A stretch of DNA of 13,546 nt from an uncultured Bacilli bacterium. GTDB taxonomy: Bacteria; Bacillota_I; Bacilli_A; RF39; UBA660. The translations under genes and the position numbers were made by a program. The notes beneath the pieces are model-generated. The model was not told the origin of the DNA and searched no databases. It was given only the letters and a program-made list of their open reading frames with translations. Location of the stretch: assembly GCA_947632415.1 (NCBI GenBank), contig CANRPB010000029.1, forward strand, positions 1-13,546. The letters run 5' to 3'. Positions 1 through 6,728 of the stretch are shown piece by piece; position 1 is the first letter of the stretch; every line of letters begins with the position of its first letter.

Positions 1-39
1 GAAGTTCTTCCAAAGTGTAAACCAAAAAAAAGAGACTAA
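1..39 (+). CDS. Possible 3' end of an upstream gene (partial)
   Basis: Reading from base 1 gives twelve codons, EVLPKCKPKKRD, followed by a TAA stop at 37-39. The lysine-rich tail would suit the C-terminus of a cytoplasmic or nucleic-acid-binding protein, but thirteen codons cannot show real coding potential and no family is recognisable. No hairpin terminator follows it: the only nearby inverted repeat (46-61) is purely A/T and lacks a T run. It could equally be non-coding. Confidence 0.25.
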   Translation, partial: EVLPKCKPKKRD

Positions 40-154
40 TTCATAAATTAATCACTTAATTATTGAACAGCCCCTTTTTAGTATAAAATTAGAAAAAGTA
101 ATTATTATAATATTAGTGTTGTGTATAGTTTACATTAGATAATTTATAATTATA

Positions 155-184
155 TTGACTAATATAAAAAAAATAAGTTACAAT
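155..184 (+). promoter_or_regulatory. Promoter of first pilin-like gene
   Basis: A -35 box TTGACT (155-160) and a -10 box TACAAT (179-184) are separated by 18 bases, with the start codon about 30 bases further on. The same layout, including an AATAAGTTA stretch running into the -10 and a TTGTAG downstream, recurs before the second pilin gene, which supports it being functional. The rest of 40-154 is A/T-rich with no other recognisable element. Confidence 0.7.
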
Positions 185-214
185 GTTATTGTAGAGAAAG
201 GTAGGTATAGATAA

Positions 215-682
215 ATGAAAAAGAGCAATAAAGGTTTTACATTAATTGAGTTATTAGCTATTATCGTTATTTTGGCAATCATCGCGGTAATTACAGTTCC
301 AATAATTTTAAATATCATTGAAACAGCTAGAAATGGAGCAGCTAAGAATAGTGTTACAGGATATGGAAAGGCAGTAGAGCTTGCCTTTACTGAGTATCAA
401 TTTTCAACTCAATTGGGAGAAGATTATGCAGAAAAATATAAAAATAAAGGACAAGAGGTAAAGGTAACGATTGACTCTGCTGAAGAAAAAACAACTTTAT
501 ATGTGAATTATGAAGGTGATGATGTTGATTGTACTGGTTCTGATGGTATTAAAATAACGGACGGTAAGTTAACTTTAGATGATTGTAAAGTTGGAAAAGC
601 AGGAACAAAACAACGTGGACCTTTTGATTATGTTGGAGGTCAAGCAGTTGATTCTAATACGATTCCAGTAGCAGGAGATTAA
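215..682 (+). CDS. Type IV pilin-like prepilin, copy 1
   Basis: A 155-residue protein with a class III (type IV pilin) signal: a short basic leader MKKSNKG, then FTLIE, with prepilin peptidase cleavage expected between G7 and F8 and the conserved Glu at mature position 5. Residues 8-35 form one long hydrophobic helix that anchors the subunit in the membrane and packs the filament core. The remainder is a small acidic extracellular domain with two cysteines (C106, C124) that could form a disulphide, and a DYVGGQA motif near the end. It is monocistronic, with its own promoter and terminator. No prepilin peptidase, assembly ATPase or platform gene is in the window, so whether it builds a pilus, a competence pseudopilus or another surface filament is unknown. 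Upstream GAAAGG/GTAGG is a weak ribosome binding site. Codon use is less G/T-biased than in the genes from 1368 onward. Confidence 0.85.
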   Translation: MKKSNKGFTLIELLAIIVILAIIAVITVPIILNIIETARNGAAKNSVTGYGKAVELAFTEYQFSTQLGEDYAEKYKNKGQEVKVTIDSAEEKTTLYVNYEGDDVDCTGSDGIKITDGKLTLDDCKVGKAGTKQRGPFDYVGGQAVDSNTIPVAGD

Positions 683-692
683 TGATTAATTT

Positions 693-716
693 AGAACTTT
701 TTTGAGTTCTTTTTTT
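693..716 (+). terminator. Intrinsic terminator after pilin copy 1
   Basis: A 6-bp stem AGAACT/AGTTCT (693-698 with 705-710), a 6-base loop and a run of six T's. The stem is short, but the same sequence pair recurs after the second pilin gene, so it is probably a genuine part of the cassette. Confidence 0.65.
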
Positions 717-739
717 CTGATTTATAGTTCTGATTTTTA

Positions 740-769
740 TTGACTGATATTCAGATAATAAGTTATAAT
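740..769 (+). promoter_or_regulatory. Promoter of second pilin-like gene
   Basis: TTGACT (740-745), an 18-base spacer and a consensus TATAAT (764-769). Spacing and flanking bases match the promoter of the first pilin gene, with a better -10 here. The following AAGGTGGTGA (788-797) is also a stronger ribosome binding site than that of copy 1, so this copy may be the better expressed one. Confidence 0.75.
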
Positions 770-801
770 ATTGTTGTAGGATAGGGTAAGGTGGTGAGAA
801 T

Positions 802-1278
802 ATGAAGAAGAACAACAAAGGTTTTACATTAATTGAGTTATTAGCTATTATCGTTATTTTGGCAATTATTGCGGTTATTACTGTACCAATTATTTTAAAT
901 ATTATTGAAACTGCTAGACAAGGGGCTAATAAAAATAGTATTACAGGTTATGGAAAGGCAGTAGAACTTGCTTTTACTGAATATGAATATGCTACTCAAT
1001 TAGGTGGTGAAGGAGCATACGAAGAAGAGTATTCTGATAAAGGCGAAGGTTTGAAAATTGCAGTTGTTGACACTGCAGAAGAAGCAAAAACTGCAACGGA
1101 AGAACAAAAAGTTACATTGTATGTAAAATATGATGGGGCAGATGTTAGCTGTACGCCAGATGAGTCATACATTGCTGGTGGTAGATTATTTTTAATTAAA
1201 TGTTCTGTTGATGATGATAAAACAGATACTGATTATGATTATGTTGATGGACAAGCTACTTTATCTGATGCTGAATAG
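802..1278 (+). CDS. Type IV pilin-like prepilin, copy 2
   Basis: A 158-residue paralogue of the upstream prepilin. Leader MKKNNKG and cleavage site before FTLIE are the same, and residues 7-39 are identical between the copies. The distal part has diverged into a different, strongly acidic domain (many Asp/Glu, pI presumably low), yet keeps two cysteines (C117, C134), a G-G-R/K-L step before the second cysteine and a C-terminal DYV-x-GQA motif. It is expected to be inserted in the membrane, trimmed and N-methylated by a prepilin peptidase encoded elsewhere, and assembled into a filament. It has its own promoter, a good ribosome binding site (AAGGTGGTGA) 4 bases before ATG and its own terminator. 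Major and minor pilin roles cannot be assigned from sequence alone. Confidence 0.85.
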   Translation: MKKNNKGFTLIELLAIIVILAIIAVITVPIILNIIETARQGANKNSITGYGKAVELAFTEYEYATQLGGEGAYEEEYSDKGEGLKIAVVDTAEEAKTATEEQKVTLYVKYDGADVSCTPDESYIAGGRLFLIKCSVDDDKTDTDYDYVDGQATLSDAE

Positions 1279-1290
1279 TTATTATGTTTT

Positions 1291-1314
1291 AGAACTCTAT
1301 TGAGTTCTTTTTTT
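1291..1314 (+). terminator. Intrinsic terminator after pilin copy 2
   Basis: A perfect 7-bp stem AGAACTC/GAGTTCT (1291-1297 with 1302-1308), TATT loop and six or seven T's. It closes the second pilin cassette; its T run abuts the -35 box of the next promoter. Confidence 0.8.
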
Positions 1315-1341
1315 GATTTTTTGTTTTTTGTATGTTATAAT
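1313..1341 (+). promoter_or_regulatory. Promoter of the glycosyltransferase-gtrA-mutM-priA operon
   Basis: TTGATT (1313-1318), a 17-base spacer and TATAAT (1336-1341) preceded by TG one base away (extended -10, TGTTATAAT). It lies between the pilin terminator and a strong AAGGAGG ribosome binding site at 1357-1363. Confidence 0.7.
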
Positions 1342-1367
1342 TTTTTTAGGGGATATAAGGAGGACGT

Positions 1368-2306
1368 ATGGAAAAAATTTCAATAATTGTTCCTTGTTAT
1401 AATGAGGAAGAATCAATTCCTTTATTTTATAATGAGATATGTAAGATTGCTGATGAGTTTAAGAAAGTAAATTTTGAGTTTATATTTGTTAATGATGGTT
1501 CTAAGGATAAAACATTAGATATTTGTAGGGATTTATCTTTGAATGATAAAAGGGTTAGATATATTTCTTTTTCGCGTAATTTTGGTAAGGAAGCAGCCCT
1601 TTTTGCTGGTTTAGAGTATTCAGTTGGTGATTATGTTGCGGTTATGGACGCTGATTTACAGGATCCACCTAGTTTATTACATGAGATGTATGATGGAATT
1701 AAAAATGAAGGGTATGATTGTGTTGCGACTCGTCGTGTTACGAGAAAAGGTGAACCACCTATTAGGAGTTTTTTTGCAAAGTGTTATTACAAATTAATAA
1801 ATAAGATTTCTAAGACGGAGATTGTTGATGGTGCTCGTGATTTTCGCTTGATGACGAGACAGATGGTTGATAGTATTTTGTCTTTGGGTGAGTATAATCG
1901 TTTTTCAAAGGGAATTTTTAGTTGGGTTGGTTTTGATACTAAGTGGATTCCTTATGAAAATGTTGAAAGGGTTGCAGGGACTACTTCTTGGTCTTTTTGG
2001 AAATTGTTTTTGTATTCGCTTGAGAGTATTGTTGCTTTTTCGACTTTACCTTTGGCTATTGCGTCTATTATGGGTTTGATTTTTTTCTTAGTGTCTTTAA
2101 TTATGATTGTTGTAATTGTTGTTAAGACTTTAATTATAGGTGATCCTGTAGCTGGATGGCCGTCACTTGTTTGTATTATATTTTTTGTAAGTGGTGTGCA
2201 GTTGTTTGGTATTGGTGTTATTGGACAGTATTTGGCTAAGTTGTATTTGGAGGTTAAGAATAGACCTATTTATATTGTAAAAGAAACAGAAAAGGATAGA
2301 AAATGA
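1368..2306 (+). CDS. Family 2 glycosyltransferase, GtrB/CsbB-like
   Basis: A 312-residue membrane-anchored glycosyltransferase of family GT2, similar in plan to GtrB, CsbB and dolichyl-phosphate mannose synthases. These transfer a sugar from a nucleotide-sugar to undecaprenyl phosphate on the cytoplasmic face. An N-terminal Rossmann-like GT-A domain shows IIVPCYNEEES (6-16), VNDGS (41-45), the DADLQDPP metal and nucleotide-sugar binding motif (94-101) and DFRLM (158-162). Two membrane helices follow at about 225-255 and 262-290, ending in the NRPIYIV segment usual for this subfamily. The start is fixed by AAGGAGG four bases upstream. Its stop overlaps the ATG of the next gene (ATGA), so translation is probably coupled with the GtrA-like partner. 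The sugar is not predictable. Length and motifs look complete. Confidence 0.92.
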   Translation: MEKISIIVPCYNEEESIPLFYNEICKIADEFKKVNFEFIFVNDGSKDKTLDICRDLSLNDKRVRYISFSRNFGKEAALFAGLEYSVGDYVAVMDADLQDPPSLLHEMYDGIKNEGYDCVATRRVTRKGEPPIRSFFAKCYYKLINKISKTEIVDGARDFRLMTRQMVDSILSLGEYNRFSKGIFSWVGFDTKWIPYENVERVAGTTSWSFWKLFLYSLESIVAFSTLPLAIASIMGLIFFLVSLIMIVVIVVKTLIIGDPVAGWPSLVCIIFFVSGVQLFGIGVIGQYLAKLYLEVKNRPIYIVKETEKDRK

Positions 2307-2713
2307 AAAAAATAGTTGATTTGTATAAAAGGTATGAGGAAATAATTAATTATTTGGTTGTTGGTGTTATGACAACTTTGGTTAGTATTGTTGTATATTG
2401 GGTATTTACTAAATTATTTCATGTAAATTATATGATTAGTAATATTATTTCATGGATATTGTCTGTTTTGTTTGCTTATGTTACTAATAAAAAGTTTGTT
2501 TTTAAGTCTAAGTGTGATAGTAATAAAGATGTTTTTATTGAGGTATACCAATTTTTTAAGTATCGTATTTTATCTTTTGTAATTGATGTATTGCTTATGT
2601 ATGTTTTTGTGGAGTTGGTTACTCTTGATGATATGTGTGCTAAGGTGATTGTACAAATTATCGTTATTATTTTAAATTATGTTTTTAGTAAGTTATTTGT
2701 TTTTAAGAAGTGA
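2303..2713 (+). CDS. GtrA-like four-helix membrane protein
   Basis: A 136-residue protein with four predicted transmembrane helices (about 15-37, 41-60, 85-105 and 112-132), matching the GtrA/DPMS family in size and layout. It has the typical aromatic/basic NKKFVFK after helix 2 and a C-terminal NYVFSKLFVFKK. Family members are thought to help flip or present undecaprenyl-phosphate-linked sugars made by a GtrB-like enzyme, which is exactly the gene that overlaps it by four bases upstream. The product probably decorates a wall polymer, teichoic acid or glycolipid. A third, polymer-specific transferase normally completes such systems and is not present here. Confidence 0.88.
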   Translation: MKKIVDLYKRYEEIINYLVVGVMTTLVSIVVYWVFTKLFHVNYMISNIISWILSVLFAYVTNKKFVFKSKCDSNKDVFIEVYQFFKYRILSFVIDVLLMYVFVELVTLDDMCAKVIVQIIVIILNYVFSKLFVFKK

Positions 2714-2727
2714 TTTGGGGGTGTAGT

Positions 2728-3555
2728 ATGCCGGAGTTACCAGAGGTTGAAACTGTAAAGGAGACTTTGAAGAAGCAGGTTTTGGGTAAAAGGGTTAAGG
2801 ATATTTCTGTTTATTATGATAGTTTGATTGAGTATCCTAGTGTTTCTGATTTTAAGAGTTGTATTGTTGGTCAGAGTATTGTTGATATTAGAAGACGAGG
2901 AAAGTGGTTGGTTTTTGTTTTAGAGGATTATTTTTTACTTAGTCATTTGCGAATGGAAGGTAAGTATTTAATTCGAAGTGTTGATGATGAGGTTTTAAAG
3001 CATGAACATATTTCTTTTGTTTTTGATGATGGTGTTGTTCTTAGGTATAGGGATACGCGTAAGTTTGGAAGAATGTATTTGATTCCTAAGGATAAGATTG
3101 ATTTAGTTGGTCCTTTGAAGGATTTGGGGCTTGAGCCATGGGATGATTTGTTAACTAGTGATTATTTGTTAGATAAGTATAGGAGTAAGAGGTTGCCTAT
3201 TAAGACGGTTTTACTTGATCAAAGTATTATTGTTGGTATTGGTAATATCTATGCTGATGAGATTTTGTTTTTGAGTCGTATTAATCCTTTAAAGAGGTGT
3301 TCCTTGTTGGGTGTTTCGGAGTTAGATAGTATTATTTCTAATACTAGGTTTGTTTTAAGTGAGGCTATTAAGGCTGGTGGAACAACGATTAGAAGTTATA
3401 CTTCAAGTGAGGGTGTTCATGGTAGGTTTCAACAGAATTTGCTTGTTCATAATAGAGATAATGCTTGTGATGTTTGTGGTAGTAAGATTGTTAAGATTAA
3501 GGTTGGTGGAAGAGGGACATATTATTGTCCTAAGTGTCAGAGTGAAAGTGTGTAG
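2728..3555 (+). CDS. mutM: Formamidopyrimidine-DNA glycosylase (MutM/Fpg)
   Basis: A 275-residue bifunctional DNA glycosylase/AP lyase that removes 8-oxoguanine and formamidopyrimidines in base excision repair. The start is placed at the ATG giving MPELPEVE: after Met removal Pro becomes the N-terminal catalytic nucleophile and the next Glu assists, so an in-frame ATG 18 bases upstream (2710) would abolish activity and is rejected. A GGGGGTG stretch precedes this start. Visible family landmarks are the beta-hairpin Lys (RRRGKW, K59), SHLRMEGKY (72-80), RDTRKFGRM (108-116), the helix-two-turn-helix segment GIGNIYADE (170-178) and a C-terminal zinc finger with C247, C250, C267 and C270 plus R262. 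All key residues are present and the length is normal. It lies 14 bases after gtrA, with priA downstream, a repair/replication pairing common in Firmicutes. Confidence 0.96.
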   Translation: MPELPEVETVKETLKKQVLGKRVKDISVYYDSLIEYPSVSDFKSCIVGQSIVDIRRRGKWLVFVLEDYFLLSHLRMEGKYLIRSVDDEVLKHEHISFVFDDGVVLRYRDTRKFGRMYLIPKDKIDLVGPLKDLGLEPWDDLLTSDYLLDKYRSKRLPIKTVLLDQSIIVGIGNIYADEILFLSRINPLKRCSLLGVSELDSIISNTRFVLSEAIKAGGTTIRSYTSSEGVHGRFQQNLLVHNRDNACDVCGSKIVKIKVGGRGTYYCPKCQSESV

Positions 3556-3576
3556 TTTTTATTAATTGAATAAATG

Positions 3577-3597
3577 GATTAGTTTTTCTAATCTTTT
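3577..3597 (+). terminator. Weak hairpin between mutM and priA
   Basis: GATTAG/CTAATC stem (3577-3582 with 3588-3593), loop of five T's and only four following T's. The stem has two G-C pairs. It could be a leaky terminator that lowers priA transcription relative to mutM, or an mRNA processing structure; no convincing promoter follows it. Confidence 0.4.
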
Positions 3598-3630
3598 ATT
3601 TATATTGTAATGTTTGGAAGAAGGGATATT

Positions 3631-5805
3631 ATGTATGTTGATGTTTTGGTTGAGTTGAAGGCTAAGAAGTTGGATAAGACTTTTACGTATAGTGTTCCTG
3701 ATTCTTTAATAGATAGGGTTAGTGTTGGTAAGAGGGTTTTGGTTCCTTTTGGAAAGCAGAAGTTGGAAGGTTTTGTTTTGGCAATAAGGGATTCTTGTTG
3801 TCTTGATTATACTGTTAAGGATATTATTGATGTTGTTGATGAGTATGTAATTATTAATGATGAGATGATGGAGTTGGGTAAGTATATTAAGAAAAAAACT
3901 TTGTGTACTTTGATTAGTGCTTATCAGACGATGTTACCTAGTGCGCTTAAGGCTCATAAGGATTTTGTTGTTAATAAGAAGTATGAGACATATTTAACGA
4001 TTGTTGATGATAGTATTTTGGATAATGTTAAGTCTTTAAAGCAAAGGATGGTTTATGATTTGTTGAAGTCTAGGGAGTTTGTTTTAAAGAGGGATTGTGT
4101 GTCTATTTCTGGTTATGTTGTTAAGAGTTTTCTTGATAAAGGGTTTATTCGTGAGGTAAAAAGGGAGGTGTATCGCACTAATTATGATGATATAAAAGAG
4201 GTTTCTAGTGTTGTTTTAAATGATGAGCAAAGGTGTGCGGTTGATACTATTGTAGGTAGTTCTGGTTTTGTTCCTTATTTGCTTCATGGTGTTACTGGCA
4301 GTGGGAAAACGGAAGTTTATATGCATGTTATTGATTATTATATGAAGCAGGGGAAGAGCGCGATTGTTTTGGTTCCTGAGATTAGTTTGACGCCGCAAAT
4401 GGTTTTGAATTTTAGGAAGAGATTTGGTAGTAGTATTGCGATTTTGCATTCTAGGCTTAGTGATGGTGAGAAGTATGATGAGTATAGGAAGATATTAAGG
4501 GGTGAGGTGTCGATTGTTATTGGTGCTCGTAGTGCGATTTTTGCTCCTCTTTCTAATTTAGGTGTTATTATTATTGATGAGGAGCATTCTTCTACTTATA
4601 AGCAGGATAGTACGCCTAAGTATAGTGCGATTGATGTTGCTATTTACAGGGCTAGAAGGCATGATTGTCCAGTTGTTTTGGGTAGTGCGACACCTTCGAT
4701 TGAGAGTTATACTAGGGCTTGTCAGTCTATTTATACTTTGATTGAACTTAAGAAAAGGGTTAATAATAATTTGCCGGTTGTTAGTTTGGTTGATATGAAG
4801 GATGAGATTAAACATGGTAATAAGGTTTTCTCTTCTTTGCTTGTTCGTGCGATTAATGAGTGTTTGGATAATAATGAACAGGTTATTTTGCTTTTAAATC
4901 GTCGTGGTTTTTCTACTATTACTAGGTGTAATAGTTGTGGTTTTGTTCATAAGTGTCCTAATTGTGATATTCCTCTTGTTTATCACAAAAGTTCTAAGAC
5001 AATGAGGTGTCATTATTGTGGTTATGGTTGTTCAAAGTTGTTATCTTGTCCTGATTGTGGTAATAAGGATATTATGGATTTTGGAATGGGAACGGAGAAG
5101 TTAGAGGATTTGGTTAAGATGGAGTTTCCTAGGGCTTTGGTTGTTAGGATGGATGTTGATACTACTACTAAAAAGGGTTCTCATGAACGAATTATTAATG
5201 ATTTTCGTGAGGAGAAGTATAATATTTTGATTGGGACACAGATGATTGCGAAGGGGCTTGATTTTCCTAAGGTTACGTTGGTTGGTGTTGTTAATGGTGA
5301 TGCGACTTTGGCTATTCCTGATTTTAGGAGTGGTGAGAGGACTTTTCAGTTACTTTCGCAAGTGGCTGGTCGTGCTGGAAGGGCTAGTAGATCTGGTCGT
5401 GTTATTATTCAAGGTTTTAATATGGAACATTATAGTATTGTTATGGCAAGTCGTCATGATTATTTGGGTTTTTATAATGAAGAGATGCGTATTCGTAAAA
5501 TTCTTAAGTATCCTCCTTTTTATAATTTGGGTTTGATTAAGATAAAGAGTAAGTTTTTTGATAGGGCTTTTGATGAGGGTAATAAGATTGTTGCTTTTTT
5601 GAAGGGTAGTTTGGATGATTCTAATATTGTTCTTGGTCCTAGTGGTTCTAGTGTTTTAAGGATTAATAATGTTTATAATGTTCAGGTTATTATTAAGTAT
5701 AAAAAGACTGATGTTTTGATTGATAAGTTTCAGTTTATTTGTTTAAAGTATGTTGATTGTAAGGATGTTTTGATTGATATTGATATGAATCCTTATAAAA
5801 TATAG
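3631..5805 (+). CDS. priA: Primosomal replication restart helicase PriA
   Basis: A 724-residue superfamily 2 3'-5' DNA helicase that recognises stalled forks and reloads the replicative helicase. The start at 3631 (MYVDVLVELK) is chosen over an in-frame ATG at 3610 because GAAGAAGGGA sits just upstream of it and family members begin this way. From this Met: an N-terminal DNA-binding domain to about 190; Walker A GVTGSGKT (220-227); LVPEISLTPQ; Walker B DEEH (316-319); GSATPS (351-356); a zinc-binding insert with cysteines at about 433, 436, 442, 445, 460, 463, 467, 473 and 476; GTQMIAKGLDFP; and the arginine-finger motif QVAGRAGRA. The C-terminal domain ends in DIDMNPYKI. The protein is shorter than many PriA proteins (about 730-805 residues) but all helicase motifs and zinc ligands remain. 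Confidence 0.96.
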   Translation: MYVDVLVELKAKKLDKTFTYSVPDSLIDRVSVGKRVLVPFGKQKLEGFVLAIRDSCCLDYTVKDIIDVVDEYVIINDEMMELGKYIKKKTLCTLISAYQTMLPSALKAHKDFVVNKKYETYLTIVDDSILDNVKSLKQRMVYDLLKSREFVLKRDCVSISGYVVKSFLDKGFIREVKREVYRTNYDDIKEVSSVVLNDEQRCAVDTIVGSSGFVPYLLHGVTGSGKTEVYMHVIDYYMKQGKSAIVLVPEISLTPQMVLNFRKRFGSSIAILHSRLSDGEKYDEYRKILRGEVSIVIGARSAIFAPLSNLGVIIIDEEHSSTYKQDSTPKYSAIDVAIYRARRHDCPVVLGSATPSIESYTRACQSIYTLIELKKRVNNNLPVVSLVDMKDEIKHGNKVFSSLLVRAINECLDNNEQVILLLNRRGFSTITRCNSCGFVHKCPNCDIPLVYHKSSKTMRCHYCGYGCSKLLSCPDCGNKDIMDFGMGTEKLEDLVKMEFPRALVVRMDVDTTTKKGSHERIINDFREEKYNILIGTQMIAKGLDFPKVTLVGVVNGDATLAIPDFRSGERTFQLLSQVAGRAGRASRSGRVIIQGFNMEHYSIVMASRHDYLGFYNEEMRIRKILKYPPFYNLGLIKIKSKFFDRAFDEGNKIVAFLKGSLDDSNIVLGPSGSSVLRINNVYNVQVIIKYKKTDVLIDKFQFICLKYVDCKDVLIDIDMNPYKI

Positions 5806-5815
5806 TTTTTTTTAA

Positions 5816-5844
5816 TTGTCGTGGTGGTTTTTCTTTTATATAAT
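5816..5844 (+). promoter_or_regulatory. Promoter of the cation efflux gene
   Basis: TTGTCG (5816-5821), a 17-base spacer and TATAAT (5839-5844), followed by GAGGGAT as ribosome binding site before the ATG at 5862. The -35 matches consensus at four of six positions. No terminator hairpin is visible after priA, so readthrough from priA is also likely. Confidence 0.55.
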
Positions 5845-5861
5845 ATATTAGTGAGGGATAT

Positions 5862-6728
5862 ATGGATAGATTTAAGAGTATAAAGAAAGCCAGTATTCTT
5901 GGAATACTGGGTAATGTTTTTTTGGTTATTATTAAGGGTACGGTTGGTTTTTTTACTAATAGTCAGGCGATGCTTGCTGATACTTTCAATAGCGCTACTG
6001 ATATTTTTTCGTCTTTGATGACTTATGTTGGTAATAAGATTGCTAGTATTCCTAATGATGAGGATCATAATTTGGGGCATGGTAAGGCTGAGTATATTTA
6101 TTCGATGTTGATAAGTATTGTTATGATTTTTATGTCTTTGTTTATTTTAAAGGATGCTTTTTTGTTTCTTTTTTTTGGTAGTCATTATGTGTTTTCATTT
6201 TGGTTGGTTGTTGTGTGTATTGTAACGATTTTGATTAAGTTTTTGCTTTTTGTTTATACTAATAGGCTTGCTTGTAGGTATAATAATTTACTTATAAGGG
6301 CTAATTCTAAGGATCATATTTGTGATTGTGTTGTTACTTTTTGTAATTTGCTTTCTTGTCTTTTGGCTTTGAATGGTTATTATTTTTTTGATGGTTTGGT
6401 TGGTGTTTTTATTTCTTTGTGGATAATAGTAACGGCGTTTAGGATTTTTAAGGAGAGTTATGATGTTTTGATGGATAAGTCTATATCGGATGTTACTAAG
6501 AGGAGTGTTTATGAAATTATTGAGTGTTATGATGAGATTGTGATGGTTAGTGATTTTAAGTCGACACCGGTTGGTTATAGGTATCAGATATCTTTTACTA
6601 TTTATGTTGATGGTAATTTGTCTACTTTTGATAGTCATGAGATTGCTGATAGGTTAGAGCGTGAGATTTGTAGTAGTATTGAGGAGATATATTTGGTTGT
6701 TATTCATGTTAATCCGTTTAGATCATAG
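5862..6728 (+). CDS. Cation diffusion facilitator, probable Mn2+ efflux type
   Basis: A 288-residue CDF (FieF/MMT1, COG0053-like) transporter that would export a divalent metal in exchange for protons. Six membrane helices occupy roughly 10-31, 36-58, 80-103, 110-133, 153-170 and 174-197, then a cytoplasmic C-terminal domain. Family motifs are QAMLADTFNSATD in helix 2, GHGKAEY (72-78) after it, ANSKDHICD at helix 5 and VIHVNP at the end. The transport-site pairs are N43xxxD47 and D151xxxD155. Zinc transporters usually carry HxxxD in helix 5; the N/D plus D/D arrangement is that of manganese-exporting members such as MntE and MneP, so manganese is the best guess. It has its own promoter, and its 3' end overlaps the convergent protease gene by 11 bases. 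A perfect 9-bp inverted repeat lies at codons 10-17. Confidence 0.9.
   Translation: MDRFKSIKKASILGILGNVFLVIIKGTVGFFTNSQAMLADTFNSATDIFSSLMTYVGNKIASIPNDEDHNLGHGKAEYIYSMLISIVMIFMSLFILKDAFLFLFFGSHYVFSFWLVVVCIVTILIKFLLFVYTNRLACRYNNLLIRANSKDHICDCVVTFCNLLSCLLALNGYYFFDGLVGVFISLWIIVTAFRIFKESYDVLMDKSISDVTKRSVYEIIECYDEIVMVSDFKSTPVGYRYQISFTIYVDGNLSTFDSHEIADRLEREICSSIEEIYLVVIHVNPFRS
5890..5910 (+). repeat. Perfect palindrome inside the cation efflux gene
   Basis: Left arm CCAGTATTC (5890-5898), spacer TTG, right arm GAATACTGG (5902-5910). The 9-bp arms match perfectly and the repeat begins 28 bases after the A of the start codon. In RNA it would form a hairpin at the 5' end of the message; in DNA it has operator-like symmetry. 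The local C content is higher than in the surrounding gene. Function is unknown, and it may simply reflect the coding of ILGILG. Confidence 0.6.

Larger units (their letters stand above)
215..985 (+). repeat. Tandem duplication of the pilin 5' region
   Basis: Bases from about 228 to 390 in the first gene and 815 to 977 in the second are highly similar, including a stretch from aaaggttttacatt through ttttggcaat that is identical; further on, most differences are synonymous third-base changes. Similarity extends upstream into the promoters (155-190 and 740-776) and reappears in the terminators, while the 3' halves of the coding regions have diverged. The unit is therefore a duplicated complete cassette of roughly 590 bases. 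Confidence 0.8.

Noticed and set aside
46..61. AATTAA-TCAC-TTAATT hairpin upstream of the first pilin gene
   Set aside because: A/T-only stem without a T run; too weak to call a terminator or regulatory site.
2710..2727. Upstream in-frame start for mutM
   Set aside because: It would bury the catalytic Pro that must be N-terminal after Met removal.
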